From Siminovitchia thermophila (GTDB taxonomy: Bacteria; Bacillota; Bacilli; Bacillales; Bacillaceae_C): 64,000 nt of DNA. The notes beneath the pieces were generated by a model. That model did no database searches. It saw only the letters and a list, made by a program, of their open reading frames with translations, and was not told where the DNA came from. Position 1 is the first letter of the stretch, and each line of letters begins with the position of its first letter. The DNA lies in NCBI RefSeq assembly GCF_016909185.1, contig NZ_JAFBFH010000018.1, positions 1 through 64,000 on the forward strand, in the 5' to 3' direction. The position numbers and the translations under genes were made by a program. Below, piece by piece: positions 25,908 to 34,510 of this stretch.

Positions 25908-27242
25908 TCATTTTCCCTCCGAAACGGCCGTCACCGGCTCTTTTTTAGTCACTTTAGACAAATAATGGGCAAGGGCTTTTTTTTCTTCCTCTGTACCGAC
26001 AAATGGCGGCATAAACGGCCTTGTCTCATGGAGGGTTTCAATGTAGGAAGCGATGCTTTCCTCATCCCAACCATTCAGCCTATTGGAAAAAGCGCGTTTT
26101 TCTCTCCAGCCGTCCACTGTATGACATGCCATACACTGTCCTTTATACAGTTCCATCCCCGCTTGTGCGCGATTGTCTGAAGTGACCTCTTTGACGGGTG
26201 AAAAAGTAGAGTGCTTTAAATAGCCTTCTTCACGGTACAAATCTTCATTTTTTGCGAGAACGCCGTTGGCATACATATAGTTGTAAATGATAAATGGCTT
26301 TCGTACAGATTCACGGACCGCTTCAAACTCTGCTATGAAGGCCATGGATGTTCCAAAAATCGCCAGTGATAATAGGAGTGGCAGTTTTTTCGGTCTTAAC
26401 ACCATCCAGAAGGCAAAGATGACAAAAGCGGCAAGCCCAAGGACATTCATAATGGTAAATGTATTTTTAGTCATACCAGTTGACCAAACGATCATGTCGT
26501 ATGCTTCTTGCGGAATGCTTTGCAAATACCATATGCCGGTAATTAATAAGCCTGGCAATGAAATCGCGGTCCAAAAGGAAAAAACGCGGAAAATCTCTTG
26601 TTGCAATTCTTTATTTTTAATAAATATTTTAATAGGAAATGACAGCAAAGCGACACCGAGAATAATAGCGATAAATGTCCGAAATGCGAGCGACGGCATA
26701 TACGTTGGATTAAAGAACGCATTCCAGAAAGACAATGTTTCCGTCCAGCGGCCGGGTGTGAGTTTGGCGGATAAAATACCTGTAATGATAGCGGCCGTAA
26801 TCCAAGAAAAAATGGCGAGCGCAATTCCAATTCGGTTATGAATGACTTTTTTGGCGCCTTTCCACTTATCCCATGTGAAGTAGTAGATAATTAAAAGGAC
26901 AACTTCGGTGACAAAAACGATCCATTCCACAAACCATGCCCAGAAAAAGATGCGCAACAATGAGCCGATTGAATCCGGTTGAATAACGGTTGTTGAAAAC
27001 CAAATTCCAACTCCCGTCATAGCGCCCACTGTAGTGGTGAAAATTAAAACCCATTTACTGCATTTTCTTGCGACTGATTCCAATTGTTCATTGTTTGTGT
27101 GGATGGCACGATGCTCCATGGAAACCATCAGCGTCGTAATGCCAATGGCCACTCCGTGGCTGACGATGACGTGAACAATGGCAATAATGGCTATGACTGT
27201 ACCGTTGCCCAGCCAGGGAAATTCCACAACAGGAAAGTTCAT
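25908..27242 (-). CDS. Cytochrome bd-like subunit I with fused C-terminal cytochrome c domain
   Basis: 444 residues from ATG 27242, seven bases after GGAGGG; upstream in-frame codons add an unlikely extension. About nine membrane segments carry CydA-type features: an early His (VHVIVSHGVAIG) and acidic residues in FFWAWFVEWIVFVTEVV. The quinol-binding Q-loop of classic CydA is not evident. After about residue 365 comes a soluble cytochrome c domain with haem motif CMACH and a likely axial Met near RPFMPPF. This architecture fits the c-haem-containing branch (often called OR-C) of the bd superfamily. It is a terminal or alternative electron-transfer enzyme in the membrane, convergent with the nos operon. 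Confidence 0.75.
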   Translation of the reverse strand: MNFPVVEFPWLGNGTVIAIIAIVHVIVSHGVAIGITTLMVSMEHRAIHTNNEQLESVARKCSKWVLIFTTTVGAMTGVGIWFSTTVIQPDSIGSLLRIFFWAWFVEWIVFVTEVVLLIIYYFTWDKWKGAKKVIHNRIGIALAIFSWITAAIITGILSAKLTPGRWTETLSFWNAFFNPTYMPSLAFRTFIAIILGVALLSFPIKIFIKNKELQQEIFRVFSFWTAISLPGLLITGIWYLQSIPQEAYDMIVWSTGMTKNTFTIMNVLGLAAFVIFAFWMVLRPKKLPLLLSLAIFGTSMAFIAEFEAVRESVRKPFIIYNYMYANGVLAKNEDLYREEGYLKHSTFSPVKEVTSDNRAQAGMELYKGQCMACHTVDGWREKRAFSNRLNGWDEESIASYIETLHETRPFMPPFVGTEEEKKALAHYLSKVTKKEPVTAVSEGK

Positions 27243-27841
27243 GCCTGTTCCCTCCTCTGATGTATTTGCCCCCATTGTAGGCAAAACTTGTGTGGTTTCT
27301 GTTAAATTGGGATGGCATACACAAGGATATTCCGTGAGCAATTGGTGAACTTGAAAGCCCTGGATATGATTTAATCTTGCTTTATTTCCAGCGTCTTTTA
27401 TGGGGGACGCACTAGTGTAAAATCAGGGGGATTTTGACTCTATATTTCAAGGAAGAATTTGCTTTTTCCAGGAAATGACCTTGGACATGTTTTCATAGAA
27501 AAGCCTGGAAGGAACGCATCTGCGGAAGTATTTCCGGTGGCGGGAAAGACCGCTAATCGTTGGATGAGCTTTACGCACGGGAGCTGGGAAATAGGAGGAC
27601 CGGAGTGGAGAAAATCCGCGACAGCCAAGGCGGATTTTGTTAATACAACTTCTTTCAGAATGTATCCTGCATTTCAGAAGCAGCGGGCGGCTATTTCACA
27701 ACTTATATTTTCTATAAAGTGAATATGGAAGTTACATGGAATCATTGAAGATCATTGATGATAAATCTTTTGAAGTGTTTTTTAAAAAGGATCTGGTTAT
27801 AATAGGTATTGTAAATAATATAAAAGATGGGAGCAGAGGTT
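27243..27841. other. Divergent intergenic region
   Basis: About 600 bases between the cytochrome genes (minus) and gntR (plus). Short frames exist but lack start signals. The GC-richer part at 27470-27680 may be decayed coding sequence I cannot identify. Promoters for both flanking genes must lie here. Confidence 0.4.
27794..27810. promoter_or_regulatory. Candidate GntR operator / -10 region of gntR
   Basis: TGGTTATAATAGGTATT contains TATAAT and two GGT half-sites resembling those at the other promoters of the 28-43 kb island. It lies about 30 bases upstream of the gntR start, compatible with autoregulation. Confidence 0.4.
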
Positions 27842-28579
27842 ATGTTAAACCGGAACGATCCAATACCTCTTTACGAACAGTTAAAAAGTATTATTGAAGA
27901 TGATATAAAGAATGGCAAGTTGCGGTATAATGATCAAATTCCCTCTGAAAGGGAACTTTGCCAGCAATTTAATGTCAGTCGAATAACCGTTAGACAAGCG
28001 ATTTCGCTTGCGGAAAAAGAGGGGTTGGTTCAACGTCTTCATGGTGTTGGGACGTTTGTGGCCAAACCAAAAATTCAACAAGAGTTGACCACTATCAATA
28101 ACTTTAAATCCACATTAGAAAAGCAAGGACTTTTAGCTTCTACTCAATATCATGACTCAAAGGTCATTTCGAGTGACTTCCAGCTATCCCGATTATTGCA
28201 CATAGACGTAATGGATAAAGTGTTAAACCTGCAATTGGTCGGGTTGGGTGATGACAGTCCCATTGTTTTTTATAACAGCTACTTTGAGTACAATATTGGC
28301 ATGAAAATCAAGGAGTCCGCAGACTTGGCCATTGAAAAAAATATCCCTTTTTCTACTTTGGATCTTTATGAAAATGTAGAACTTGCCCCCACGCATGTAG
28401 AACAAACATTTGAATCGGTGGCGGCTAATGAACATGTATCTGACATTTTACATGTTGAGACGGGGTTTCCTCTTTTACGGATCACTTCAATTGTATTTCA
28501 AGACACACTACCTTTGGAGTATAAAGAATCATATTATAGAGGCGATAAATATAGATTTTTTATCACCCGAAAGTGGTGA
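27842..28579 (+). CDS. GntR/HutC-family regulator with UTRA domain
   Basis: 245 residues from ATG 27842 (GGGAG eight bases upstream; an ATG at 27827 is less well placed). The N-terminal winged helix is typical (PLYEQLKSIIEDDIKNGKL, PSERELCQQFNVSRITVRQA, RLHGVGTFVAKPK). The UTRA ligand-binding domain (about 90-240) ends LEYKESYYRGDKYRFFI. HutC-type regulators are mostly repressors released by a pathway metabolite and bind sites of GGT-n-ACC type. Its position at the head of the catabolic island and the repeated GGT sites there make it the likely local regulator. Confidence 0.88.
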   Translation: MLNRNDPIPLYEQLKSIIEDDIKNGKLRYNDQIPSERELCQQFNVSRITVRQAISLAEKEGLVQRLHGVGTFVAKPKIQQELTTINNFKSTLEKQGLLASTQYHDSKVISSDFQLSRLLHIDVMDKVLNLQLVGLGDDSPIVFYNSYFEYNIGMKIKESADLAIEKNIPFSTLDLYENVELAPTHVEQTFESVAANEHVSDILHVETGFPLLRITSIVFQDTLPLEYKESYYRGDKYRFFITRKW

Positions 28580-28595
28580 TGTATCAAATGAAAAT

Positions 28596-28633
28596 AAGTA
28601 CAGCAAGACATTCAAAGGCTCTTGCTGTACTTT
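28596..28633. terminator. Bidirectional stem-loop between convergent genes
   Basis: AAGTACAGCAAG pairs perfectly with CTTGCTGTACTT over 12 bp. It lies between the gntR stop and the DUF4387 stop. The minus side continues TATTTTC, so termination is likely in that direction and possible in both. Confidence 0.65.
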
Positions 28634-28656
28634 GATGAACCCGGGCTATCTTCAAT

Positions 28657-28983
28657 TTATTGTTCTACAGGTATTTGTAAATCAAGCAGTGGCGGATATT
28701 GTTGAGAACCAAAAATGTCTCCATCACCAGGGCTGCCGCTCGGTTGTTTTCTTAAAATGGTAAATTTAATGGCATTGGCCGGATCGTATTGGACGAAGTC
28801 AGTAATGATATGTTCCGGGATCGCGTATAATTCCGCGATATTTTTTTTCGTAATGACATTGCTGTTACATACTTGTTTGTATAGAGCGGGATCATCAAAA
28901 ATAATATCAAATGTAATTTTATCGGTTCCCGCGTTTTTAGACCGTATTGTTTTGGCCAACTCCTGCAATGGCTTTGTTTTCAC
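28657..28983 (-). CDS. DUF4387 family protein
   Basis: 108 residues from GTG 28983, eight bases after AGGAG; a GTG at 28992 overlaps that site. Sequence features are those of DUF4387 (LAKTIRSKNAGTDKITFDII; SNVITKKNIAELY; FDIIFDD). These small proteins almost always follow an AtuA-family gene, as here (11 bases downstream), and in some bacteria the two are parts of one polypeptide. The biochemical role is unknown; an accessory subunit of an acyl-CoA or hydroxy-acid pathway enzyme is inferred. Confidence 0.78.
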   Translation of the reverse strand: MKTKPLQELAKTIRSKNAGTDKITFDIIFDDPALYKQVCNSNVITKKNIAELYAIPEHIITDFVQYDPANAIKFTILRKQPSGSPGDGDIFGSQQYPPLLDLQIPVEQ

Positions 28984-28994
28984 GCTAATCACTC

Positions 28995-30374
28995 CTATAC
29001 GTTTATACTTGCGTTTACTTCTTCGATTTCAACCTTAAAAAGTTCCAGTGGATCCGCAACAGGAACTGTATGATTCATCGTCCATTCATATGTTCTTCCC
29101 GCATAAAGGACATCGTCTATTAAATAGGCCGCTGTTCCCGCCGTCCCTTTCACTTCAGGCAGTTTTGCATAAAATATTTGCCGCGTTGCAAATAATGTAA
29201 GCTCTTCAGCAACAACTTTTGAATCAGTGACTCCTTCCACAACAATACCTAGCTCATGTGATTTTATTTCTTTAACAGGTTCCAGATCACCCATTACCCC
29301 ATTTTTTCCAAAAATCCGGAAATTCAAGTGGTAAGGAATACCGGCAAACTCTTTGGCTGTTTGTTCATGGGCAAACTCAATGACTTGATTGATATTTTTG
29401 ATTGTATAAGGATCGCGGACTCCGGCAATACCGATAAATTTTTCTCCCACAAGGCCGCTTCCTTCCAACTTTACTTTGATGTCACCTTCAATCGGTATGT
29501 ATTTTGAACCGGTAATCCGGCAAGTCTTTTCGTCAAACTGTTCATATTGGCAATTGGTCATGTCTAACATGCCGCCGGCAAAATATTCAAAATACGGATT
29601 GGAGCGTTCATACATTGCATGGCCGGCGACAGAAGCAATCGTACATCTTTGATCGGGGTGCATGGCTGTTACTTTCACGTCATCATGCGTGATTGTCCCT
29701 ATGACACTTTCTTTTGCTCCATATGGTTCGGCGCAAAAAGACGCGCACTCCAACACTTTACCCAAGTAATAAGCGTGTGATTCCGGAAAGCCTTCGCGAA
29801 TGGCCGGTGCCGCAAATACAGCGACATCGCTTGAACGTCCGCCAATCACCACATCCGCTCCCATATCTAATGCCTTAATGAACGGGTGAATGCCGGCTAC
29901 TGCTACAATTCTGTCTGTTTGATCAATATCTTTTTCCGTTAAGTGAGGCCGCCCATCCAACCCTTCAATTGTCACTTCACTACCAAGCTTATTGTATAAG
30001 TAAGGCTTTTCAACTTCGGAATAAAAATAGCCGATCTTAAAGGGCGGCAAATGATGCTCTTTTGCCAAATCTTTAATGATTTGCACATACATATCCACCC
30101 GGCTGTTGGCCCCAGTATCGCCAGCGGAACCAATGATCATGGGAACCCCCTGTTTCCTAGCGGCCAACAACATTAATTCGAGGTCATGTTTCTGCCATTT
30201 ATACATACTTACCGATTTGTCCGCTCCTAATGCGGATGCACCGATATCGTCACTTCCGGAATCTGCGCAATAATAGTCGGGGCAAGTTTCCACCGCCAGC
30301 TCAAAACTTTCTTTTTTGGTGGGGGCAAACCCAAGATGCCCATTTGGGCTGACAATTCTTAATTCTTTTTTCAA
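28995..30374 (-). CDS. AtuA-family protein (DUF1446)
   Basis: 459 residues from TTG 30374 behind AAAGGAGG. It has the DUF1446/AtuA pattern: SPNGHLGFAPTKKESFE, YCADSGSDDIGASALGADKS, GSAGDTGANSRVD, MGADVVIGGRSSDVAVFAAP. AtuA was named in acyclic terpene degradation by Pseudomonas, but relatives occur in many catabolic clusters and the reaction is not known. Here it is divergent from a D-aminoacylase gene across a 305-base control region, suggesting shared regulation and a role in processing a product of amide hydrolysis. Confidence 0.83.
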   Translation of the reverse strand: MKKELRIVSPNGHLGFAPTKKESFELAVETCPDYYCADSGSDDIGASALGADKSVSMYKWQKHDLELMLLAARKQGVPMIIGSAGDTGANSRVDMYVQIIKDLAKEHHLPPFKIGYFYSEVEKPYLYNKLGSEVTIEGLDGRPHLTEKDIDQTDRIVAVAGIHPFIKALDMGADVVIGGRSSDVAVFAAPAIREGFPESHAYYLGKVLECASFCAEPYGAKESVIGTITHDDVKVTAMHPDQRCTIASVAGHAMYERSNPYFEYFAGGMLDMTNCQYEQFDEKTCRITGSKYIPIEGDIKVKLEGSGLVGEKFIGIAGVRDPYTIKNINQVIEFAHEQTAKEFAGIPYHLNFRIFGKNGVMGDLEPVKEIKSHELGIVVEGVTDSKVVAEELTLFATRQIFYAKLPEVKGTAGTAAYLIDDVLYAGRTYEWTMNHTVPVADPLELFKVEIEEVNASINV

Positions 30375-30400
30375 TGCAATTCCTCCTTTTAGCTCAACTT

Positions 30401-30410
30401 GTTATAACCT
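30401..30410. promoter_or_regulatory. GGTTATAAC-type half-site upstream of AtuA gene
   Basis: GTTATAACCT (reverse complement AGGTTATAAC), 27 bases ahead of the AtuA start, resembles the sites at 27794, 30599, 32448 and 43177. Candidate operator only. Confidence 0.3.
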
Positions 30411-30577
30411 CTGGAATACAGCATAAGCATTTGTCTTTTATTTGTCAAATTTTAATTAATTTATGTAAATAATACGGTGAATTCACGTTTTATTGCTATA
30501 AATAACAGGTGAATTAGATGGGAATTCTTTATTTTAACGATATATTTATACATCAAAAAAGTTGTTGTTGACCTACT

Positions 30578-30610
30578 TGTTATAATGTGGTTGAATAGTG
30601 GTATTAAATT
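30578..30610 (+). promoter_or_regulatory. Extended -10 promoter and GGTATTAA site upstream of D-aminoacylase 1
   Basis: TGTTATAAT (30578-30586) fits an extended -10 element. TGGTATTAAATT (30599-30610) follows and repeats the GGTATTAA half of the perfect palindrome at 43177. The start codon is 70 bases downstream. Confidence 0.45.
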
Positions 30611-30679
30611 TTTCTCGCGTTGGATTTAAAGAGTAACAAAATGACTACCCAAATAGGATGTAAAGAGGAGGTCACAAGA

Positions 30680-32299
30680 TTGTTTGATTTAGTGATTAGA
30701 AATGGGATCATTATTGACGGTACTGGGACAAAAGGCTATGTATCCGATTTAGGAATAAAAGATAATAAGATTGTTCAAATAGCTTTGGATTTACAAGCTG
30801 ATGCAAAAGAAACGATTGATGCGCGGGGACATATTATTTCTCCCGGTTTTATTGACATCCACGGAAATTCAGATTGGACATTGTTTATTAATAACAAGGG
30901 AGAAAGTAAAATCAGGCAAGGAGTCACAACGGAAGTACAGGGAAATTGTGGTTTTTCTGCCGGACCTGTCATTGCTGCACGTAAAAATGATCTGATGAGT
31001 TATTTGTCGAATACAGTTTTGTTGGATGAAAAGACGAAGGAAAACTGGAATTGGGAAAGTCAAGCGGATTTTATGAAGTGTGCCATAGAAAAGCAGGGAA
31101 TTCCGTTTAATATTGCGCCTTTGGTGGGGCATGGCACTTTAAAAGTGTCGGTAATGGGCTTTGAAAAACGAGAGCCTACAAGGGAAGAGCTGGATGAAAT
31201 GCTTCGGCTTTTAAGACAGGAATTAGAAAGCGGTATCTTTGGATTATCTTCAGGGCTGGAGTATGCCCCGGGGCTGTATACAAGTAAAGCTGAACTCATT
31301 GAGCTTTGTAAAGTAGTAAGTGAGTTTGACGGTGTATACTCCACCCACATGAGAAATGAAGGAAGAGATGTTTTAGAAAGTATCTCTGAATCTATTTCAG
31401 TTGCAAGACAATCGCAGGTTTCGTTGCTGATTACTCACTTGAAAGCGGCATATCGGCCTAATTGGGGAAAGTCGAAGGAAGCCTTGCAAATAATTGATGA
31501 AGCGAGGAATTCAGGAGTTCTCGTGGATTTTGACATATATCCTTATGCTGCTTTTGGAAGTGGATTAATTGATTTAATTCCTCCATGGGCGAAGGAACAG
31601 GGTGCTGTCAAGATGGCTCAGCAGCTCAAAGATGCTGATTTTCGGAATCGAGTCGTACAAGACATGAAATCAGAACATAGTGATTGGGATAATCCGCTCA
31701 TTGGAAGTAGTTGGAAAGATATGAGGATCGCGCTCTTAAAATCAGAAAAGAATCAAAAGTATGAAGGCCGGAATCTCGCTCAAGTTGCGGAAGACATGGG
31801 AGTCACGCCATATGAAGCCATTGTTAACTTATTGATAGAGGAAGAGGGCGGAATAAAGGCCATATACTTTGCCATGAGTGAGGCGGATGTAGAAGCTTTC
31901 ATGCAACATGAAAGGGCAATGCTATCGAGTGACGGCAGAGCTGTTGCTCCGTATGGGGAACTAGGAAGAGGGGCGGTACACCCGCGGTATTATGGGACTT
32001 ATCCCAAAATTCTGGGTCATTATGTTCGAGAAAAACAAATCCTGAGTTTAGAAGAGGCCATAAGGAAATGCACGTCTCTTCCGGCACAAAAAATGCAAAT
32101 ACAAAAACGGGGACAATTAAAAGAAGGATATTATGCCGATATATGTATTTTTAATAAAGATACGATTATAGATACTGCCACATTTGAAGACTCACATCAA
32201 TACCCGCAGGGGATAGATTACGTGATCGTAAACGGGGAAGTCGTAGTGGAAAATGGGAAGCATACTGGGAGCTTGCCTGGAAAAGTGTTAAAGCGTTAA
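30680..32299 (+). CDS. N-acyl-D-amino-acid deacylase (D-aminoacylase) 1
   Basis: 539 residues from TTG 30680, eight bases after GAGGAGG. Amidohydrolase-superfamily enzyme that would remove acyl groups from N-acyl-D-amino acids in the cytoplasm. Seen: N-terminal small domain (FDLVIRNGIIIDGTGTK), metal-site strand GFIDIHGNSDW (H61, but N63 where the family usually has a second His), Cys ligand in VQGNCGFSAGP, LITHLKAA, catalytic-type Asp in MLSSDGRAVAPYG, and C-terminal GYYADICIFN. It is equal in length to a second copy at 39023. The two flank puuD-like and opp genes. Substrate preference is inferred only. Confidence 0.85.
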   Translation: MFDLVIRNGIIIDGTGTKGYVSDLGIKDNKIVQIALDLQADAKETIDARGHIISPGFIDIHGNSDWTLFINNKGESKIRQGVTTEVQGNCGFSAGPVIAARKNDLMSYLSNTVLLDEKTKENWNWESQADFMKCAIEKQGIPFNIAPLVGHGTLKVSVMGFEKREPTREELDEMLRLLRQELESGIFGLSSGLEYAPGLYTSKAELIELCKVVSEFDGVYSTHMRNEGRDVLESISESISVARQSQVSLLITHLKAAYRPNWGKSKEALQIIDEARNSGVLVDFDIYPYAAFGSGLIDLIPPWAKEQGAVKMAQQLKDADFRNRVVQDMKSEHSDWDNPLIGSSWKDMRIALLKSEKNQKYEGRNLAQVAEDMGVTPYEAIVNLLIEEEGGIKAIYFAMSEADVEAFMQHERAMLSSDGRAVAPYGELGRGAVHPRYYGTYPKILGHYVREKQILSLEEAIRKCTSLPAQKMQIQKRGQLKEGYYADICIFNKDTIIDTATFEDSHQYPQGIDYVIVNGEVVVENGKHTGSLPGKVLKR

Positions 32300-32415
32300 A
32301 AATAGGGCTAGGTTGGGTTGGAGGATCACATACGACTTCAACCCATTCATATTTACGATATTAGTTTATGGGTTGCGTCGTTTTAGTGATCTTGGAGATC
32401 GTTTCGAAAAAATAA
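32300..32415. other. Intergenic sequence after D-aminoacylase 1
   Basis: The 380-base gap to the next gene holds a weak GGGTTG/CAACCC stem here, then a promoter and candidate operator at 32416-32460. The remaining 220-base leader (32461-32680) is AT-rich, without a recognised riboswitch. Confidence 0.4.
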
Positions 32416-32460
32416 TTGACTCCAATAAATAGAATATGGTTTAATAGAGGTAATAACCAC
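32416..32460 (+). promoter_or_regulatory. Promoter and candidate operator of the puuD-opp operon
   Basis: TTGACT (32416-32421), 18-bp spacer, TTTAAT (32440-32445), followed immediately by AGGTAATAACCAC (32448-32460), a GGT-n4-ACC pseudo-palindrome related to other sites in the island. A repressor there would block transcription. The start codon is about 230 bases downstream. Confidence 0.5.
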
Positions 32461-32680
32461 ATGTTATTAAGTGCATTTTTGTTATTACGGGATATAACAA
32501 CTTTTATTCTCTCTTCTTCTAATAGATGGTTTTAGTAATAAATTTATATATTTTGACTATTTTATCAAACATGCTCCGAAATCTAATGTAAGAAAAGCCA
32601 AATGTATGATCGAAAATAGCTTGGGATGTAATGTAAGGGGTTACTTATACATTCCATTCCAAAAGTAAAGGAGAATTAAG

Positions 32681-33439
32681 ATGAGACCAGTTATTGGAGT
32701 AAGCGCGGCCTGGAGTAATGAAACATGGCCAAAGAAGAAGCATGAGCAAGATTTTATACCTGATTTTTATTACATAGGACGTTCATACATCCATGCGATT
32801 TGCCAATTGGGGGGCATTCCTTTTATTTTGCCTCCTCAGAGTGTTCATGAAGAAGAGGGTGTCATCAATCAAATAGTGAATCAATTAGACGGTCTTTTGT
32901 TGTCAGGCGGCGGCGACATTGGCATCAACCCTACTGATGAATACGTGCCCTATTTGATTGAGCAACAGAGACATCGGTATGAATTTGAATCTGCACTCAT
33001 AAAGGAAGCTTGGCTAAAGGACCTGCCAGTAATGGGGATTTGCCGGGGCCATCAAATGATTGTGGAAGTTCTCGGCGGCGAAATTACAAACCAACCAATC
33101 AAAAACCATTCAGGCAAAGACGGTATAAGTGACTGGGACATCGTCGAAATAATGCCGAATACCTTATTGGATGAGATTACTGAAAATAAGGAATGGAAAG
33201 TAAATAGCTACCATACCCAAGCGGCAAAAAAACTTCCTGCATCATTGAATGTTTCGGCAACTAATCAGACTGATGACATCATTGAAGCAGTGGAAGCTCA
33301 TGACAAGACATTTTTTGTCGGTGTACAGTTCCATCCGGAACAATTAATAAGCCGCGATAACAATTCGATCAGTTTATTTCAACGCTTTATAGATGAAGCT
33401 AAAAACGAGGCAATGAAGAAACAGTCGATTCACAAGTAA
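32681..33439 (+). CDS. PuuD-like gamma-glutamyl amide hydrolase (class I GATase fold)
   Basis: 252 residues; RBS AAAGGAGA. Class I glutamine-amidotransferase-like peptidase C26: LLSGGGDIGINP, nucleophile Cys121 in GICRGHQ, catalytic His/Glu in VGVQFHPEQ. PuuD and relatives hydrolyse gamma-glutamyl-amide bonds such as gamma-Glu-GABA; others open gamma-Glu-capped peptides. As first gene of a peptide transporter operon it may trim an imported gamma-glutamyl or acylated peptide. Confidence 0.85.
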   Translation: MRPVIGVSAAWSNETWPKKKHEQDFIPDFYYIGRSYIHAICQLGGIPFILPPQSVHEEEGVINQIVNQLDGLLLSGGGDIGINPTDEYVPYLIEQQRHRYEFESALIKEAWLKDLPVMGICRGHQMIVEVLGGEITNQPIKNHSGKDGISDWDIVEIMPNTLLDEITENKEWKVNSYHTQAAKKLPASLNVSATNQTDDIIEAVEAHDKTFFVGVQFHPEQLISRDNNSISLFQRFIDEAKNEAMKKQSIHK

Positions 33440-33531
33440 ATTATTTGATATTTTTGTTATTTTGGTTTGTTGAACGACGATAGACTAGCAAAAATAACAT
33501 CAAAATTTCTGAGAGTTAAGTAGGGATAAAA

Positions 33532-34494
33532 ATGGAAGAACCAATTTTGGAAATAACAAATTTAACGACTTCTTTTTATCGAAAAAAAGAACTTCTACCA
33601 GCAGTAGATAATGTAAGCTTCAGCATTTCAAAGGGGCAAACCGTATGTGTGGTGGGAGAGTCAGGATCAGGTAAAAGTGTAACAGCTTTATCCATCATGA
33701 GATTGATTCCAGAGCATGCCGGGAAAATTACAGGCGGGGAAATCGTCTTTAAGGGCAAGGATCTCTTGAAGCTCTCCGATAAAGATATGCGGGCTGTTCG
33801 CGGGAACAGGGTTTCCATGGTTTTTCAGGAACCGATGACTACATTGAACCCCGTGTTTACCATCGGGAATCAGTTAATGGAAACGATTATGATGCATCAA
33901 AATGTGACGAAAAAAGAGGCCATGGAAAAAGCGCTGGAAATGTTGAAAAAGGTCAATATACCCTCTCCAGCACAAAGGCTGCAACAGTATCCTCATCAAC
34001 TTAGTGGAGGGATGAGACAGCGAGTTGTGATTGCGATGGCGCTTGTGTGCAAGCCGGAGTTGTTAGTAGCCGACGAGCCTACAACCGCTTTAGATGTAAC
34101 AACACAAGCCCAAATTTTAAAGCTTATGAATGATCTAAAATCACAAACCGAGACTGCTGTTCTGTTTATTACGCATAACATGGGCGTGGTTGCCGCCACA
34201 GCAGATAAAGTCATCGTTATGTATTGCGGCAGGATTGTGGAATGTTCGGATGCGAAAACCATATTTAAGGATCCGAAGCATCCTTACACAATTGGATTGT
34301 TAAAGTCTATCCCCAAAATCGCCGAACCTCAAAAAAAGTTGTTTTCAATTAAAGGTTCTGTCCCTGCTCCGGGACAAATAAAGAAAGGATGCAGGTTTCA
34401 ATCGAGATGTGAGTTAGTAACAGAGCAATGCAGATTGGAAGAACCCCCGTTAATTGAGAAAAATGGCAGCTTGGTAAGGTGTTGGCAAATATGA
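33532..34494 (+). CDS. oppD: Oligopeptide ABC transporter ATPase, OppD type
   Basis: 320-residue cytoplasmic ATPase: Walker A GESGSGKS, signature LSGGMRQR, Walker B LLVADEPTTALD, switch His in ITHN. The C-terminal Opp extension has CRFQSRC and further cysteines typical of the OppD/OppF iron-sulfur-like region. It pairs with OppF to drive peptide uptake. The ribosome binding site is weak (AGGGAT). Confidence 0.88.
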   Translation: MEEPILEITNLTTSFYRKKELLPAVDNVSFSISKGQTVCVVGESGSGKSVTALSIMRLIPEHAGKITGGEIVFKGKDLLKLSDKDMRAVRGNRVSMVFQEPMTTLNPVFTIGNQLMETIMMHQNVTKKEAMEKALEMLKKVNIPSPAQRLQQYPHQLSGGMRQRVVIAMALVCKPELLVADEPTTALDVTTQAQILKLMNDLKSQTETAVLFITHNMGVVAATADKVIVMYCGRIVECSDAKTIFKDPKHPYTIGLLKSIPKIAEPQKKLFSIKGSVPAPGQIKKGCRFQSRCELVTEQCRLEEPPLIEKNGSLVRCWQI

Positions 34495-34510
34495 GAGCAG
34501 GTGGTACGGT

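Noticed and set aside
26287-26841. 184-residue plus-strand frame inside the cytochrome bd-like gene
   Set aside because: Antisense shadow; the minus-strand protein has clear membrane and haem motifs.
27459-27722. 87-residue frame upstream of gntR
   Set aside because: No ribosome binding site, no recognisable domain; kept only as a note on the intergenic region.
28410-28763. 117-residue plus frame at the gntR / DUF4387 junction
   Set aside because: It overlaps both real genes and the 12-bp convergent stem-loop.
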